NCBI GenBank assembly: GCA_028701165.1
Contig: JAQVRG010000088.1
Location: 1 to 6,674, forward strand
DNA: 6,674 nucleotides
Reading direction: 5' to 3'
Source of the DNA: Eubacteriales bacterium
GTDB taxonomy: Bacteria; Bacillota; Clostridia; Christensenellales; CAG-138
A program made the position numbers and the translations under genes. This document shows positions 1-5,788 of the stretch, piece by piece. Each line of letters begins with the position of its first letter. Within the stretch, counting starts at the first letter, position 1. The notes below the pieces were generated by a model, which saw only the letters and a list, made by a program, of their open reading frames with translations, had not been told where the DNA came from and did not search any database.

Positions 1-446
1 GAAGCCTCCGCGCCCGTACCCGCTGTCGTCGGGATCGCCGCAAAGCGGGCGGCGGAACGCAGATCGACATCGTCAAGGGCAATATCGGAAAGGGTCTCCG
101 GCGTTGCCGCCGGATGCGCATAAAGCGTCCACATAAGCTTAACGGCGCCCATGAGCGTGCCGCCGCCCATCGCCACAATCCAATCCGGCTTGCATTCGCG
201 CATTGCCTTTACGCCGTTTCGCAGCTCTCGAAGCGAGGCGTCGGCGTCAATGCCGGAGAGAATGCGCACCTGCATGCCCGCCTCTTGCAGATGATACGCC
301 GCGCTCTCCGCGTACCCGCCGCCGCGGAGCGCTTCGCCGCCCACCGCCAGCAGCGCGCGTTCGCCGCGCAGCTTGGTCAGCTCCCGCAGCGTATCCGCGC
401 CGAAGTAAACGTCTCTGGGTACACAAAACCGTGCCGTATCCCGCAC
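1..446 (-). CDS. Iron-containing alcohol dehydrogenase, N-terminal part (cut by window edge)
   Basis: The visible 148 residues are the NAD(P)-binding half of a group III (iron-type) alcohol dehydrogenase, a cytoplasmic enzyme that interconverts alcohols and aldehydes or ketones. The order of motifs fits: RFCVPRDVYFG at residues 6-16, an AVGG strand near 34-37, KPDWIVAMGGGT at 86-97, and IPTTAGTGAEA at 138-148. The metal-binding half lies beyond the left edge. One oddity is that the family motif GGGSxxDxxK reads GGGTLMGAVK here (94-103), with Gly100 where Asp is usual. The start is taken as GTG at 446 because it places the RFCVPRD strand at the normal distance from the N-terminus, and no ATG or other GTG/TTG lies between it and that strand. 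An AGGA lies 11 nt upstream, and a GGGG run abuts the GTG. It lies 55 nt after proS and may be read from the same transcript. The substrate cannot be told. Confidence 0.87.
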   Translation of the reverse strand, partial: MRDTARFCVPRDVYFGADTLRELTKLRGERALLAVGGEALRGGGYAESAAYHLQEAGMQVRILSGIDADASLRELRNGVKAMRECKPDWIVAMGGGTLMGAVKLMWTLYAHPAATPETLSDIALDDVDLRSAARFAAIPTTAGTGAEA

Positions 447-483
447 CCCCTTTTCTATCCTAGGATGCGCGCTGCGGCACGGT
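422..483 (-). promoter_or_regulatory. Long RNA stem covering the alcohol dehydrogenase start
   Basis: On the minus strand ACCGTGCCG (483-475) pairs perfectly with CGGCACGGT (436-428), a 9-bp GC-rich stem followed by TTTTGTGT. Inside the loop, CGCATCC can pair with GGGTGCG (one G-U pair), which would extend the hairpin. The inner part holds the G-rich possible ribosome binding site and the GTG start. It could be a leaky terminator after proS, a translational gate for the dehydrogenase, or chance. The pairing is visible in the sequence; the function is inference. Confidence 0.4.
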
Positions 484-501
484 ATGATGCGTTGTTTTGT
501 T

Positions 502-1944
502 TTAATATGCCTTGGCGAAATACATCACATGCTTGGCGGGCTTGCCGCAGTGCACGCACACGTCGCCCAGCGCGGCGCCCGTATCGTGCAGGGGCATGCA
601 GCGCGTGCTGGCGCCCGTCGCCGCCTTGATCTCGTCCTCGCATTCGCGCTCGCCGCACCACGCCGCGCGCACGAAGCCCGTCTGTACCCCCGCCTTAAGC
701 TCCTCAAACGTGCGCGCGTCCACGGTCTTGCTTTCCCGCATGGCAAGCGCCTTGTCAAACAAGCCTTTATGCACATCGTCAAGCTGTGCCTTTAGCGTTT
801 CGGGCAGATTCTCCATGGGAATAAACTGCTTTTTGAGATCGTCACGCCGCACGATGACCACCTGCTTGTTTTCGATATCCTTGGGGCCAACCTCCAAGCG
901 GATCGGCACGCCCTTCATTTCCCACTCGTTGAACTTCCAGCCGGGGCTTTGGTCGCGGTCGTCCATCTCCGCACGGATACCCGCCGCGAGCAGCTGCGCA
1001 AGTATCTCCTTCGCCTTATCCAGCACGCCTTCCTTGTGCATGGCAATGGGCAGCACAACGACCTGAATGGGCGCCACGCGCGGCGGCAGCACCAAGCCGC
1101 GATCATCGCCGTGCACCATAATCACGCCGCCGGTCATGCGGGTGGACGTGCCCCACGATGTTGTGAAGCAATACTCCAGCTTACCCGCCCGGCTAAGATA
1201 CTGAATCTCGTAGCCGCGGGCAAAGTTATCGCCCAAATTATGGGAAGTACCCATTTGCAGAGCCTTGCCGTCCTGCATCATGGCCTCCATGGTGTAGGTG
1301 GCGACAGCGCCCGCGAATTTTTCTTTTTCGCTCTTGCGTCCCGTGATCACGGGGATCGCCAGCACGTTTTCGGCAAAGTCCCGATAGACCTCCAGCATGC
1401 GCATGGTCTCCTCCTGCGCCTCGTCAAAGGTCTCATGCGCCGTATGCCCCTCCTGCCAAAGGAATTCGCTGGTACGAAGGAAGGGACGCGTGCTTTTTTC
1501 CCAGCGCACAACGTTGCACCACTGGTTCATCAGCACCGGCAGATCACGATAGGACTGAATCCAGCGCGAATACATGGAACCTATGATGGTCTCGCTCGTC
1601 GGGCGTATCGCCAAGCGCTCCGTCAGCTTTTCATTGCCGCCCTGCGTGACCCACGCCACCTCGGGCGCGAAGCCCTCGACATGCTCCGCTTCCTTTAAGA
1701 GCAGGCTTTCCGGGATAAAGAGCGGAAAATACGCGTTCTTTACGCCGGTCGCCTTGAACCGCGCGTCCATCTGCTGCTGGATCAGTTCCCATACGCCGTA
1801 GCCATAGGGTTTGATCACCATGCAGCCTTTTACGTCCGAATAGTCCACCATATCCGTCTTCAGGATAACGTCGGTGTACCACTGCGGAAAGTCCTCGCTG
1901 CGCGACGCGATGTGCTGTACAAAAGTCTCGTTGTTCTTTGCCAT
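502..1944 (-). CDS. proS: Prolyl-tRNA synthetase, archaeal/eukaryotic type
   Basis: A 480-residue class II aminoacyl-tRNA synthetase that attaches proline to tRNA-Pro in the cytoplasm. The catalytic core carries RPTSE (114-118), motif 2 around RWE (147-149) continuing to RTSEFLWQEGHTAH (157-170), and motif 3 as GDDRGLVLPPRVAP (279-292). The anticodon-binding domain follows (about 293-400). A C-terminal zinc-binding domain has cysteines at 430, 435, 463 and 466, and the protein ends in the family's typical Tyr480. Motif 2 runs to motif 3 without the roughly 180-residue editing insertion of the common bacterial enzyme, so this is the short type that usually relies on separate trans-editing. The start is ATG 1944, preceded by a strong GGAGGAG; the in-frame TTG at 1956 overlaps that site and is unlikely. 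It lies 29 nt after the coiled-coil gene, probably in the ruv operon. No T-box leader is seen. Confidence 0.97.
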   Translation of the reverse strand: MAKNNETFVQHIASRSEDFPQWYTDVILKTDMVDYSDVKGCMVIKPYGYGVWELIQQQMDARFKATGVKNAYFPLFIPESLLLKEAEHVEGFAPEVAWVTQGGNEKLTERLAIRPTSETIIGSMYSRWIQSYRDLPVLMNQWCNVVRWEKSTRPFLRTSEFLWQEGHTAHETFDEAQEETMRMLEVYRDFAENVLAIPVITGRKSEKEKFAGAVATYTMEAMMQDGKALQMGTSHNLGDNFARGYEIQYLSRAGKLEYCFTTSWGTSTRMTGGVIMVHGDDRGLVLPPRVAPIQVVVLPIAMHKEGVLDKAKEILAQLLAAGIRAEMDDRDQSPGWKFNEWEMKGVPIRLEVGPKDIENKQVVIVRRDDLKKQFIPMENLPETLKAQLDDVHKGLFDKALAMRESKTVDARTFEELKAGVQTGFVRAAWCGERECEDEIKAATGASTRCMPLHDTGAALGDVCVHCGKPAKHVMYFAKAY

Positions 1945-1947
1945 GTT

Positions 1948-1954
1948 CTCCTCC
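1948..1954 (-). promoter_or_regulatory. Ribosome binding site of proS
   Basis: GGAGGAG ends 3 nt before ATG 1944 (5 nt if the core GGAGG is counted). It decides the start against the in-frame TTG at 1956, which would sit on top of it. Confidence 0.8.
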
Positions 1955-1973
1955 AAGTATCATTGATGCAGCT

Positions 1974-2840
1974 TTACTGCAAAATATCGTCGATCAGTTG
2001 CTTTAAGTATGCGTCGGAATCCGTATCCGTTTTGGGCGGTTCTCCGTCGATAACAGACGCCACGATATCGTCCACCGTCCATAACGGCTGCGTTTTTTCC
2101 GTTTCCGGCTCCTCCGGCACAGGCTCTTCCACCGCGGGTTCTTCTGCCGCGGGTTCTTCCGCTGCGGTTGTTTCCGGCTGCGGCTGCTCCGTCATAGGTT
2201 CGTCTTCCCGCGCGGGCAGGTCGCGTCTCTCTATCGAATAAATGCTCTGCATAAGCTCCGCCGGGTTTGCATAGGTTTCCGGCGCGGCCGTTTCCTCCGC
2301 GAGCACCGCGCGCTGCAAGGACTGAAGCTCCTCTATATCCTCCTCGTTATCGGTGAACAAGACCGAGCGCTGCATCCACTCCTCCAAGGAGGCAAGCTGT
2401 GCCTTCGCCTGTTTGGATACGGCGATCAAACGGGCGTTGAGCGCGTCCGTATTGCATTTGTATTCCTTTACCGAAGCCTCCGCCTGCGCAAGCATGGCGG
2501 CCGCCTGATCCTTTGCCTGTGAAAGCACGGCTGCCGCCCGTTCTTTTGCTGTGGAAAGCGCGGCGTCCGCTTCTATTTTTGCGTCGTCCAGCATAGCCTG
2601 CACCTGCGATTCCGTTTCCGCCATGCGGTTTTTGGATAATGCCTCCACCTGCGTCATCGCGGAAACCAGAGCGCCCTCGCGTTCCTGATAGGAAAGGATG
2701 CGCGTTTCCTTCTCCTGTATCTTGCCTTTCAGCGCGGCGATCTCCTGCGTGAGCGCTTGCAGGGCGTTTTCCTTTTCCGTAAGCTCCTTGCTCTTTGCCG
2801 AAAGCTGCTCTTCGAGTTCCTTTTCGTGTCTGCGCATCAT
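1974..2840 (-). CDS. Coiled-coil protein with hendecad repeats and acidic tail, function unknown
   Basis: I do not recognise a family. The 288-residue protein has no signal peptide or membrane segment, so it is probably cytoplasmic. Residues 4-60 look like a heptad coiled coil rich in Glu, Lys and Leu. Residues 74-128 form five 11-residue repeats of the type xxAKxxAxxxL, as in the coiled coils of clostridial DivIVA-like proteins. Residues 130-185 are helical with an acidic patch (DNEEDIEE, 164-171). Residues 210-250 are a Pro/Glu/Ala-rich, probably disordered stretch with four AEEP-like repeats. The C-terminus (251-288) is short, acidic and may be a folded or peptide-binding tail, ending LKQLIDDILQ. 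The membrane-binding N-terminal domain of true DivIVA is absent. The start at ATG 2840 has AGGAGG 5 nt upstream, overlapping the ruvB stop, so translation is probably coupled to ruvB. A scaffold or segregation-related role would be a guess. Confidence 0.88.
   Translation of the reverse strand: MMRRHEKELEEQLSAKSKELTEKENALQALTQEIAALKGKIQEKETRILSYQEREGALVSAMTQVEALSKNRMAETESQVQAMLDDAKIEADAALSTAKERAAAVLSQAKDQAAAMLAQAEASVKEYKCNTDALNARLIAVSKQAKAQLASLEEWMQRSVLFTDNEEDIEELQSLQRAVLAEETAAPETYANPAELMQSIYSIERRDLPAREDEPMTEQPQPETTAAEEPAAEEPAVEEPVPEEPETEKTQPLWTVDDIVASVIDGEPPKTDTDSDAYLKQLIDDILQ
2106..2165 (-). repeat. Four 15-bp coding repeats (AEEP-type)
   Basis: Four five-residue units, AAEEP, AAEEP, AVEEP and VPEEP (residues 226-245), lie in the acidic linker of the coiled-coil protein. 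At DNA level the plus-strand string ccgcgggttctt recurs exactly 15 bp apart (2132 and 2147). Such in-frame tandem repeats often vary in copy number. Confidence 0.75.
2457..2621 (-). repeat. Five 11-residue (hendecad) coiled-coil repeats
   Basis: Residues 74-128 of the coiled-coil protein divide into AETESQVQAML, DDAKIEADAAL, STAKERAAAVL, SQAKDQAAAML and AQAEASVKEYK. The first four end in Leu, and units two to four share the AK..A pattern. This is a protein-level repeat; the DNA is only loosely repetitive. An 11-residue period predicts an almost straight or slightly right-handed coiled coil. Confidence 0.7.
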
Positions 2841-2845
2841 GAAAA

Positions 2846-2851
2846 CCTCCT
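2846..2851 (-). promoter_or_regulatory. Ribosome binding site overlapping the ruvB stop
   Basis: AGGAGG lies 5 nt before ATG 2840 and overlaps the ruvB TAG (2852-2850) by two bases. This placement favours translational coupling between ruvB and the coiled-coil gene. Confidence 0.8.
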
Positions 2852-3875
2852 AAAACTCCATCTTTTCTTGTAAAGCGTTCGCCGCGGGCGCGCAGCCCAT
2901 ATGCCGATATCCCTCCGGCAGCACGATGCGGCCGCGCGGGGTGCGCGCGATCAGCCCGAGCTGCAAAAGATACGGCTCATAAACGTCCTCAATGGTGGTC
3001 GCGTCCTCGTTGGTAGCGGCGGCGATGGTGTCCAAGCCCACGGGGCGGCCGCCGAATTTGTGGATCATCGTATCCAGCATGCGCCTGTCCACCGCGTCAA
3101 GACCCAGCTCGTCAATAGCAAGCATCTCCAAACCCGCTTGCGCCGTCGGAAGATCGATCCTGCCGCTTCCGATCACCTGCGCAAAGTCCCTTACGCGCTT
3201 TAACAGCCGGTTCACGACGCGCGGCGTTCCCCGCGCGCGGGACGCGATCTCCAACGCGCCCTCCTCGTCGATATCCACGGAAAGTATCTCCGCGCTGCGC
3301 GTGATGATCTGCAAAAGATCCGCCGGCGCGTAATGCGAAAGCTGTTCCTTGATGCCAAAGCGATCCCGCAGGGGCGAGGTCAAAAGACCCAAGCGCGTCG
3401 TCGCGCCGACGAGCGTAAAACGGGGCAGATCCAAGCGAATGGAGTGCGCCGATGGCCCCTTGCCGATGATGATGTCCAGCGCGAAGTCCTCCATGGCGGG
3501 GTAAAGCACCTCCTCCACATTGGCGTTCAGCCTGTGAATCTCATCAATAAAAAGAACGTCGCCCTCCGCAAGGTTTGTCAGCAGCGCCGCCAAATCCCCG
3601 GCGTGCGTGATCGCGGGGCCGGAGGTCGTGCGCAGATTCACACCCATCTCGTTGGCTACGATCGCCGCGAGCGTTGTTTTTCCCAAGCCCGGCGGTCCGT
3701 AAAAGAGCGCGTGATCCAACGGCTCGCCCCTTTTTTTTGCGGCCTCGATATAGATGCGCATGTGCTCCTTTACGTCATGCTGGCCAATGTATTCGTTTAA
3801 ATAGCGCGGGCGCAGGCTGTAATCGGTCTGCATATCCTCGTCAAGCATGGAGGAGGTGATCAGTCTTTCTTCCAT
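2850..3875 (-). CDS. ruvB: Holliday junction branch migration ATPase RuvB
   Basis: A hexameric AAA+ ATPase that, loaded by RuvA, pumps DNA arms through Holliday junctions during recombination and repair of stalled forks. The 341 residues are of normal family length. Visible motifs are the N-terminal LRPRYLNEYIGQ (21-32), Walker A GPPGLGKT (60-67), Walker B FIDEIH (109-114), sensor 1 GATTR (157-161), and the arginine-finger region LRDRFG (169-174). The C-terminal winged helix includes KFGGRPVGLDTIA and YLLQLGLIARTPRGR. The start ATG 3875 lies 5 nt after the ruvA stop, with its AAGGGG ribosome binding site overlapping that stop, so the two are coupled. The gene appears intact and ordinary. Confidence 0.98.
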   Translation of the reverse strand: MEERLITSSMLDEDMQTDYSLRPRYLNEYIGQHDVKEHMRIYIEAAKKRGEPLDHALFYGPPGLGKTTLAAIVANEMGVNLRTTSGPAITHAGDLAALLTNLAEGDVLFIDEIHRLNANVEEVLYPAMEDFALDIIIGKGPSAHSIRLDLPRFTLVGATTRLGLLTSPLRDRFGIKEQLSHYAPADLLQIITRSAEILSVDIDEEGALEIASRARGTPRVVNRLLKRVRDFAQVIGSGRIDLPTAQAGLEMLAIDELGLDAVDRRMLDTMIHKFGGRPVGLDTIAAATNEDATTIEDVYEPYLLQLGLIARTPRGRIVLPEGYRHMGCAPAANALQEKMEF

Positions 3876-3880
3876 TCCCC

Positions 3881-4483
3881 TTACTTCCCGCTCCTTTTCA
3901 CCATTTCACGCAGGGCAAGCGTGATCAGATCCTCGACCCTTTCACATTCCTCCCGCACAGCGCCTACCGCGCGTCCCGCCTGCACGCCGTCATAGCCCAG
4001 CGCGACAAGCGCCGCTACAGCCTCCGTGCGGATATCCTGCTTGCCCGCCTGCTTACCGGCTGCGGGTTTGATGAGCATGTCGTCGCCGTCGATCTTCTCC
4101 TTAAGCTCCAACAGCACGCGCGCCGCGGTTTTGCGCCCCATGCCGGGTACCTTGTCAAAAGCGGCCGCGTTTTGCGTGTAAACCGCGCCCGCGATATCCG
4201 ACGGCAGCAGCGCGCTCAATACGCTTAGCGCAAGCTTGGGTCCCACGCGGTTCACGCCAAGCAGCTTGCAGAACATGCTTCGCTCCTCGGCCGTAAAAAA
4301 GCCGTATAGCGCGCTCGCATCCTGCGTTTGATAATAGTGCGTCAACAGCTTGGCCTGTTCGCCCAACGCAAGCGTCTTTCGCGTGTTGGCGCTGCAAAAG
4401 AGCTCATAGCCCACGCCGGCAGCGTCGATCACAACGCTGTCCTGCGTGATTTCCGCAATCGTTCCGCGTATGTATGCGTACAT
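3881..4483 (-). CDS. ruvA: Holliday junction DNA-binding subunit RuvA
   Basis: RuvA binds four-way junctions as a tetramer and docks two RuvB rings onto opposite arms. The 200-residue length is normal. The N-terminal OB-fold domain starts MYAYIRGTI and runs to about residue 63. Two helix-hairpin-helix motifs follow, LLGVNRVGPKLAL (74-86) and KVPGMGRKTAARVLLELKEK (111-130). A flexible Gly/Lys/Ala linker (about 131-152) leads to the UBA-like domain III (153-197) that contacts RuvB, with the typical ALVALGYD. ATG 4483 has GAGG 8 nt upstream, inside the 10-nt gap after the ruvC stop, which fits an operon. Confidence 0.98.
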   Translation of the reverse strand: MYAYIRGTIAEITQDSVVIDAAGVGYELFCSANTRKTLALGEQAKLLTHYYQTQDASALYGFFTAEERSMFCKLLGVNRVGPKLALSVLSALLPSDIAGAVYTQNAAAFDKVPGMGRKTAARVLLELKEKIDGDDMLIKPAAGKQAGKQDIRTEAVAALVALGYDGVQAGRAVGAVREECERVEDLITLALREMVKRSGK

Positions 4484-4493
4484 CCGTACTACC

Positions 4494-4991
4494 TCACCGG
4501 ATCCTAAATTCTTCCGCAGCGGGGCCTATGGTATTGGCATGGCAGATCGCCGCGCCCAACGCGTCCGCGGCGTCGTCAGGCTTTGGCGTCTCCCTAAGCT
4601 TTAAAAGCATGCGCACCATCTGCTGCACCTGCGTTTTATCCGCGTGGCCGTCGCCCGTGACCGCCAGCTTGATCTGCATGGGGGTATATTCATAGAGCGG
4701 CGCGCCGAATTCCTGTGCCGCAAGCAGCGCGACCCCGCGCCCGCCGCCGACCTGTATGGCGGTGGTAACGTTGCGCGCGAAAAAAAGCTCCTCGAAGGAT
4801 ACGGCATCCGGCCTGTGGGTCGTGCAAAGCGTTCGCACGCCCAAGTACAGCTTTTCCAAACGCTCCGGAAAGGGCGTGCCCGCCTTGGTTTCGATCACGC
4901 CGTAATCCACAGGACGCATGCGAGCGCCCTCGGTTTCCACGACGCCGTAGCCAAGTATGGCATAGCCCGGATCGATCCCCAAGATAATCAA
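4494..4991 (-). CDS. ruvC: Holliday junction resolvase RuvC
   Basis: A dimeric Mg-dependent endonuclease that makes symmetric cuts in the Holliday junction held by RuvAB. It has the RNase H-like fold. With the TTG start chosen here the protein is 165 residues and begins MIILGIDPG. That puts the first catalytic Asp at 7, exactly where the family has it. The others are Glu67 in SFEELFFARN and Asp140 and Asp143 in the DDAADALGAAICH motif. TTG 4991 has GAGAGG 7 nt upstream. The alternative ATG at 5018 would add MDYFVRGTA; it has no ribosome binding site and falls at about the predicted transcription start, so I reject it. This is the first gene of the ruvCAB-coiled coil-proS transcript. Confidence 0.95.
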   Translation of the reverse strand: MIILGIDPGYAILGYGVVETEGARMRPVDYGVIETKAGTPFPERLEKLYLGVRTLCTTHRPDAVSFEELFFARNVTTAIQVGGGRGVALLAAQEFGAPLYEYTPMQIKLAVTGDGHADKTQVQQMVRMLLKLRETPKPDDAADALGAAICHANTIGPAAEEFRIR

Positions 4992-4998
4992 AGCCGTA

Positions 4999-5004
4999 CC
5001 TCTC
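4999..5004 (-). promoter_or_regulatory. Ribosome binding site selecting the TTG start of ruvC
   Basis: GAGAGG with 7 nt before TTG 4991. No comparable sequence precedes the ATG at 5018 or the in-frame GTG at 5006. Confidence 0.65.
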
Positions 5005-5022
5005 ACAAAATAATCCATGATT

Positions 5023-5031
5023 ATTGTAGCA
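5023..5031 (-). promoter_or_regulatory. Extended -10 promoter of the ruvCAB operon
   Basis: TGCTACAAT is an extended -10 element (TG-N-TACAAT, one mismatch to TATAAT). The -35 region at 17-nt spacing is only TTTTCT (5051-5046), which is weak, but extended -10 promoters tolerate this. The start of transcription would fall near 5015-5018, giving a leader of about 25 nt before the ruvC TTG. The preceding terminator supports a new transcription unit here. Confidence 0.6.
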
Positions 5032-5040
5032 CATGGACAA

Positions 5041-5070
5041 TAAAAAGAAAAGCGCCCTTTCCGGGGCGCT
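5041..5070 (-). terminator. Rho-independent terminator after the BofC-like gene
   Basis: On the minus strand AGCGCCC (5070-5064), a six-base loop CGGAAA, and GGGCGCT (5057-5051) form a perfect 7-bp GC-rich stem followed by TTTCTTTTTA. It ends the sporulation-gene transcript about 70 nt after its last stop codon. No T-run follows on the plus strand, so it works in one direction only. Its T-tract runs into the -35 region of the ruvC promoter. Confidence 0.85.
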
Positions 5071-5137
5071 CAGCCTGTCGATAAAAGTCATTCGACCTTT
5101 GTGGAGAATTACGGTTTACAACTGTTCGCGGGGCGCT

Positions 5138-5746
5138 TCAGCTTTCCAGATTCTCTATGAACTCGTCGATCTGTGCAAGCTCGTCAAAGGCGATACCCGC
5201 CTCAAGCTGTTTCACCAGCGCCGCATCCGCACCGGATATATCCCACGCGGGATCGATGATGCGCTCGCTTTGCAGCGTCTGCGCGTCGGTCTGCATGATG
5301 ACCGTTTTTCCCTCCGCCATGGTAAGGATCAGATGCGCGGGGCAATAGCCGGGCTTTTGCTGCCGTAACACGACCTTATCCTTGTTGAATTCCTCTATCG
5401 CGTAATCGGGGAAGCGTTCGTTCAGGTCGCTTTGCGTGCACCCCACGACGCCCTCCCCCTGCCGGGAGCAAATATGCCCGCAGCTTCCAAACGCCGTTTC
5501 GATCACCACGTCCGCCTGCGGATGGATACCGGCTTGGCCGATCGCGTCTACGCGCGCGGCCGCCACAGGCTCGGCGGAAGGCGGCGGCGTCTGCGGCGCG
5601 GCCGCTTCGGCGGGCGGCTGCGCGGGGGAGGGCGGCGGCGTGTCCGCGCCTGCTTGAAAGCCCAGCGAAACGCCAAGCAAAAACAGCGCTATGCCAAAGG
5701 CCGAAAAAAGGGTATAGAGTTTTGCGCGATTCTGCGCTGCAAACAT
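5138..5746 (-). CDS. Membrane-anchored protein with BofC C-terminal-like domain
   Basis: About 202 residues (204 if ATG 5752 is used; numbers below follow the longer form). A short N-terminus leads to one hydrophobic segment (about 12-33), a signal anchor, so the rest is probably outside the cytoplasmic membrane. A Pro/Ala/Gln linker (38-66) follows, then a folded domain (80-204). This resembles the BofC C-terminal domain seen in many clostridial proteins: CGH (91-93), VGCTQSDLNERFPDYAIEEF (103-122), VVLRQQKPGYCPAH (127-140), a beta hairpin, IDPAWD, LEAGIAFDEL, and a final acidic helix. B. subtilis BofC is a forespore protein that restrains SpoIVB and so delays pro-sigma-K processing. The neighbouring bofA supports this reading. 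The CGH and CPxH pairs could bind a metal (inference). ATG 5746 is preferred because AGGGG lies 7 nt upstream; it is only 1 nt from ATG 5752. Confidence 0.8.
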   Translation of the reverse strand: MFAAQNRAKLYTLFSAFGIALFLLGVSLGFQAGADTPPPSPAQPPAEAAAPQTPPPSAEPVAAARVDAIGQAGIHPQADVVIETAFGSCGHICSRQGEGVVGCTQSDLNERFPDYAIEEFNKDKVVLRQQKPGYCPAHLILTMAEGKTVIMQTDAQTLQSERIIDPAWDISGADAALVKQLEAGIAFDELAQIDEFIENLES

Positions 5747-5788
5747 ATCCATACCCCTAGTATTGCCTTTTTGCTTGGGATCAAACCG

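Noticed and set aside
114..629. Plus-strand open frame of 171 codons across the dehydrogenase-proS junction.
   Set aside because: It covers the antisense of two real genes, and its Arg/Ala-rich, low-complexity translation is typical of a shadow frame.
949..1698. Plus-strand open frame of 249 codons opposite proS.
   Set aside because: It is fully antisense to a well-conserved proS, its His/Arg/Ala-rich translation looks like no known protein, and it has no convincing ribosome binding site. GC-rich DNA commonly gives such frames.
1945..1973. Possible T-box or other leader before proS.
   Set aside because: The gap to the upstream gene is only 29 nt and holds little besides the ribosome binding site, so there is no room for a T-box.
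2386..2397. CCTCC-AA-GGAGG inverted repeat inside the coiled-coil gene.
   Set aside because: The 2-nt loop is too small for a stable hairpin, and the sequence simply encodes the LEE stretch of the protein. No start codon follows at a useful distance.
1974..2840. Calling the coiled-coil protein DivIVA.
   Set aside because: The diagnostic N-terminal membrane-binding domain is missing. Only the coiled-coil style is similar, which is weak evidence.
3333..3800. Plus-strand open frame of 155 codons opposite ruvB.
   Set aside because: It mirrors the conserved ATPase core of ruvB and has no independent support.
5016..5018. ATG as the ruvC start.
   Set aside because: It has no ribosome binding site, lies at the predicted transcription start, and adds residues absent from the family; TTG 4991 fits better.
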